NCBI GenBank assembly: GCA_028822745.1
Contig: JAPKCZ010000090.1
Span: 1-7,624 of the forward strand
Reading direction: 5' to 3'
Source: Kiritimatiellia bacterium
Lineage (GTDB): Bacteria > Verrucomicrobiota > Kiritimatiellia > UBA8416 > JAIOPI01
DNA length: 7,624 bases
The translations under genes and the position numbers were made by a program. The notes below the pieces were generated by a model. The model had not been told where the DNA came from, made no database searches, and saw only the letters and a program-made list of their open reading frames with translations. Positions 5,632 to 7,624 of this stretch are shown piece after piece. Each line of letters starts with the position of its first letter. Positions within the stretch are counted from its first letter, which is position 1.

Positions 5632-6969
5632 ATGTCTGTTAGAGTTCGATTCGCGCCCAGTCCAACTGGGCAGGTTCATATTGGCAACATTAGAACGGCC
5701 ATTTTTAACTATCTGTTTGCCCGTCATGAAAACGGGGAATTCCTGCTGCGTGTCGAAGATACCGACCGTGAACGCAGCACCGATGCGGCGGTTAAGGGTG
5801 TGCTGGATGCCATGGCGTGGCTTGGTCTGGACGTCGATGAAGAGCCGATGTACCAGTCGACGCGCACCGATGCCCATTTGGCGGTTGCGCAGGATCTGCT
5901 CGATCGCGGATTGGCCTACAAAGCTGACAAAGGCGATACAGGTAAAGGCGAAGCCATTATTTTTCGCATACCGGAAGGGTCGCTACGCTTTACTGATGTG
6001 TTGAAGGGCGAGCTGACGAAGTCAGCGGAAGATGTGCCGGATCTTGTGATCGTGCGATCCAATGGGGCTCCGGTGTTTCATCTTGCCAACGTCGTCGATG
6101 ATATCGAAATGGGCATCACGCATGTGATTCGCGGTGATGATCATATCGAGAACACGTATCGGCATGTCGCGCTCTACGACGCAATCGGCGCGCCAGTGCC
6201 ATCGTTTTGCCACCTGCCGATGATCGTCAATCAGCATGGTAAACCGTATTCAAAGCGAGACGGGTCGGCCTTTGTCGGCGAGTTTCGCGACACGGGTTTT
6301 CTCCCCGATGCATTTTTGAACTATCTGTCGCTATTGGGATGGTCGCCGGGCGATGATCTCGAGGTTATGGATCGCCAACGTCTGATCGACCTGTTTTCGC
6401 TGGAACGAATTCGCTCCAGTGCGTCGCAGATGGACATGAAGAAGCTGATGTGGATGAACGGTGAGTTCATGCGCGCGTTACCTCGTGAGATGTTTAGCAC
6501 GGGGTTCGAGCAATCCTTGTCAGACGCCGGCTTCGATTCGGAAGTCCACGGCGATGCCTACAAGGCCAGCGTCGTCGCTTTGATGCAGGAGCGTACCAAG
6601 TTGTGGGCCGACATTGGTCGGGACTCGGGTTTCTTTTTTACGGAAGCGTTTGGGTTTGATCCGAAAGCGGCCCGTAAACGATTACAGAAAGACGGTGTCA
6701 CTGAGGTGTTGGTTGCGTTGCGCGAGTTGCTGCTCGGTTTGCAGGATTTCAGTGACGTCACTGTCGAGACGGCCGTACGCGGTTACGGGGAGGCCAATGA
6801 CATTCCTGTCGGGAGTCTCGTTAATCCTTTGCGCGTTGCTTGTTCGGGTCTGGGACACGGCCCCGGACTTTTTGAAATGCTTTCGTTGCTGGGGCAGGAT
6901 CGCGTTTGTGCACGCATTGAACGTGCATGCGCTTTGATTTTGACCGGCACATTTCCGGAGATTCCATGA
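5632..6969 (+). CDS. gltX: Glutamyl-tRNA synthetase (compact form)
   Basis: A 445-residue class I aminoacyl-tRNA synthetase that joins glutamate to tRNA(Glu) in the cytoplasm. The Rossmann fold opens with VRFAPSPTGQVHIGN (HIGH motif as HIGN, 16-19). Glutamate and ATP site elements follow: RVEDTDRERS (40-49), HVIRGDDHIENT (164-174) and the KMSKS-type loop KPYSKRDG (204-211). The C-terminal half (about 250-445) is the helical anticodon-binding region, so this is not the short Glu-Q-tRNA(Asp) synthetase. It is shorter than the common 460-490 residues: between GLAYK (93-97) and IIFRIPEG (109-116) only about a dozen residues remain, where many GluRS have a cysteine-containing insertion of 40 or more (YCYCT...YDGRCR). 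The start is the ATG with a good ribosome-binding site. The stop overlaps the der start (ATGA). Discriminating or non-discriminating status, meaning whether it also charges tRNA(Gln), cannot be read here. Confidence 0.95.
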   Translation: MSVRVRFAPSPTGQVHIGNIRTAIFNYLFARHENGEFLLRVEDTDRERSTDAAVKGVLDAMAWLGLDVDEEPMYQSTRTDAHLAVAQDLLDRGLAYKADKGDTGKGEAIIFRIPEGSLRFTDVLKGELTKSAEDVPDLVIVRSNGAPVFHLANVVDDIEMGITHVIRGDDHIENTYRHVALYDAIGAPVPSFCHLPMIVNQHGKPYSKRDGSAFVGEFRDTGFLPDAFLNYLSLLGWSPGDDLEVMDRQRLIDLFSLERIRSSASQMDMKKLMWMNGEFMRALPREMFSTGFEQSLSDAGFDSEVHGDAYKASVVALMQERTKLWADIGRDSGFFFTEAFGFDPKAARKRLQKDGVTEVLVALRELLLGLQDFSDVTVETAVRGYGEANDIPVGSLVNPLRVACSGLGHGPGLFEMLSLLGQDRVCARIERACALILTGTFPEIP

Positions 6970-7624
6970 GTGATATAGATACAGACGATATTGAACAGGA
7001 TGAGGTCGAGACGACAGAACGCAAGCCCCTGGTGGCTATCGTTGGGCGTCCCAACGTGGGCAAGTCGGCCCTCTTCAATCGAATTGTTGGCCGCCGCGTT
7101 GCGATTGTGCATTCGCAGAGTGGCGTCACGCGCGATCGGCTTATTCGCGAAGTTAACGTCGATGAAAAACTGTTCGATCTCGTCGACACAGGCGGTATTG
7201 GAAACTTAGATAATACGCAGAGCGACGACATCATTGAAGTTGGCATCCGCAAGCAAGTCGACGCTGCTCTGGTTGACGCCAAAGTGGCTATTCTGGTGAC
7301 AGACATCGAGACGGGTGTTGTGCCTCTCGATCAGGAAGTTGCACGTCTGTTGCGTGCCAGCGGCGTCACTGTGGTTATCGCTGCCAACAAGGCTGATACC
7401 GGCGTGCGCGACGATGCTGCAAACGTCTTTACGTCGCTTGGCTATGACGCCTTTCCCGTATCGGCCCTGCATGGTCGTGGTGATAAAGCGCTCTTGGAGG
7501 TCGTCGCCAAGCATCTTCCGAAAGTGATCAACCAAACCGAGAAGAATCCCTTACGTGTTGCCGTTGTCGGACGTCCCAACGTGGGTAAATCGTCTTATAT
7601 CAATCGTCTGTTGAACAGTGATCG
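6966..7624 (+). CDS. der: Ribosome biogenesis GTPase Der/EngA, N-terminal part (3' truncated by window edge)
   Basis: The frame is open to the right edge and shows 219 complete codons of a tandem-GTPase protein. First G domain: G1 GRPNVGKS (27-34), G2 GVTRD (53-57), G3 DTGG (74-77), G4 NKAD (141-144) and G5 SALHG (166-170). After a linker, the second domain begins with another GRPNVGKS (202-209). Two consecutive P-loop domains identify Der, a GTPase that binds the 50S ribosomal subunit late in assembly; the second GTPase domain and the KH-like domain lie mostly or wholly outside the window. The ATG overlaps the gltX stop (ATGA) and has GGAG at 6957-6960, five bases upstream. There is an acidic extension of about 20 residues before the usual start of the family (PLVAIVGRPN). 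The segment before GVTRD reads VHSQS rather than the common DxP, a small departure. Confidence 0.95.
   Translation, partial: MSDIDTDDIEQDEVETTERKPLVAIVGRPNVGKSALFNRIVGRRVAIVHSQSGVTRDRLIREVNVDEKLFDLVDTGGIGNLDNTQSDDIIEVGIRKQVDAALVDAKVAILVTDIETGVVPLDQEVARLLRASGVTVVIAANKADTGVRDDAANVFTSLGYDAFPVSALHGRGDKALLEVVAKHLPKVINQTEKNPLRVAVVGRPNVGKSSYINRLLNSD

Noticed and set aside
5272..5877. 201-codon open frame on the minus strand
   Set aside because: Antisense to the tsaD end and gltX start, both firmly identified; no domain seen.
1..7624. CRISPR array, tRNA, rRNA or riboswitch
   Set aside because: No regularly spaced direct repeats, no tRNA cloverleaf with a TTCRANY arm and no ribosomal RNA segments were seen; almost all of the window is protein-coding.

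Overview
The window reads as ordinary bacterial chromosome from a Gram-negative-type organism: moderately GC-rich, gene-dense, with Shine-Dalgarno-led genes, a secreted tail-specific protease and a CxxCH cytochrome domain. The lineage cannot be fixed from the sequence alone. A palindromic repeat of the GGAGTGC...GCGCTTTG kind and an unusually compact glutamyl-tRNA synthetase remind me of the Verrucomicrobiota/Kiritimatiellota/Lentisphaerota group, but this is recollection and low confidence.

Layout. Bases 1-830 hold the C-terminal half of a ComEC/Rec2-type DNA-uptake channel, cut by the left edge. Bases 897-1473 hold a type II toxin-antitoxin module: a Phd/YefM-like antitoxin and a RelE/YafQ-like toxin that overlap by 14 bases, preceded by nested inverted repeats that look like an operator. 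Bases 1474-1680 contain no gene, but carry a long near-perfect hairpin made of two head-to-head copies of a roughly 30-base palindromic unit. It sits just past the end of the next, convergent gene. Bases 1681-2748 on the minus strand encode an M42-family metallo-aminopeptidase with all expected metal ligands. Bases 2837-3121 on the minus strand encode a cytochrome c-like domain that lacks a signal peptide and stops early, probably a decayed gene.

From 3183 to the right edge there is a tight plus-strand cluster: ctpA (S41 tail-specific protease), tsaD (tRNA t6A synthesis), gltX (glutamyl-tRNA synthetase) and der (ribosome-assembly GTPase, cut by the right edge). ctpA/tsaD and gltX/der overlap by four bases (GTGA and ATGA). 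tsaD and gltX are 59 bases apart, with a possible internal promoter in the end of tsaD. Three of the four genes serve translation (tRNA modification, tRNA charging, 50S maturation), while the protease acts in the cell envelope.

I find no convincing previously undescribed multi-gene system. The items most worth a second look are the paired palindromic repeat at 1602-1676, the compact GluRS that has lost the usual cysteine-rich insertion, the decayed cytochrome domain, and the toxin-antitoxin leader whose inverted repeats include the antitoxin ribosome-binding site.
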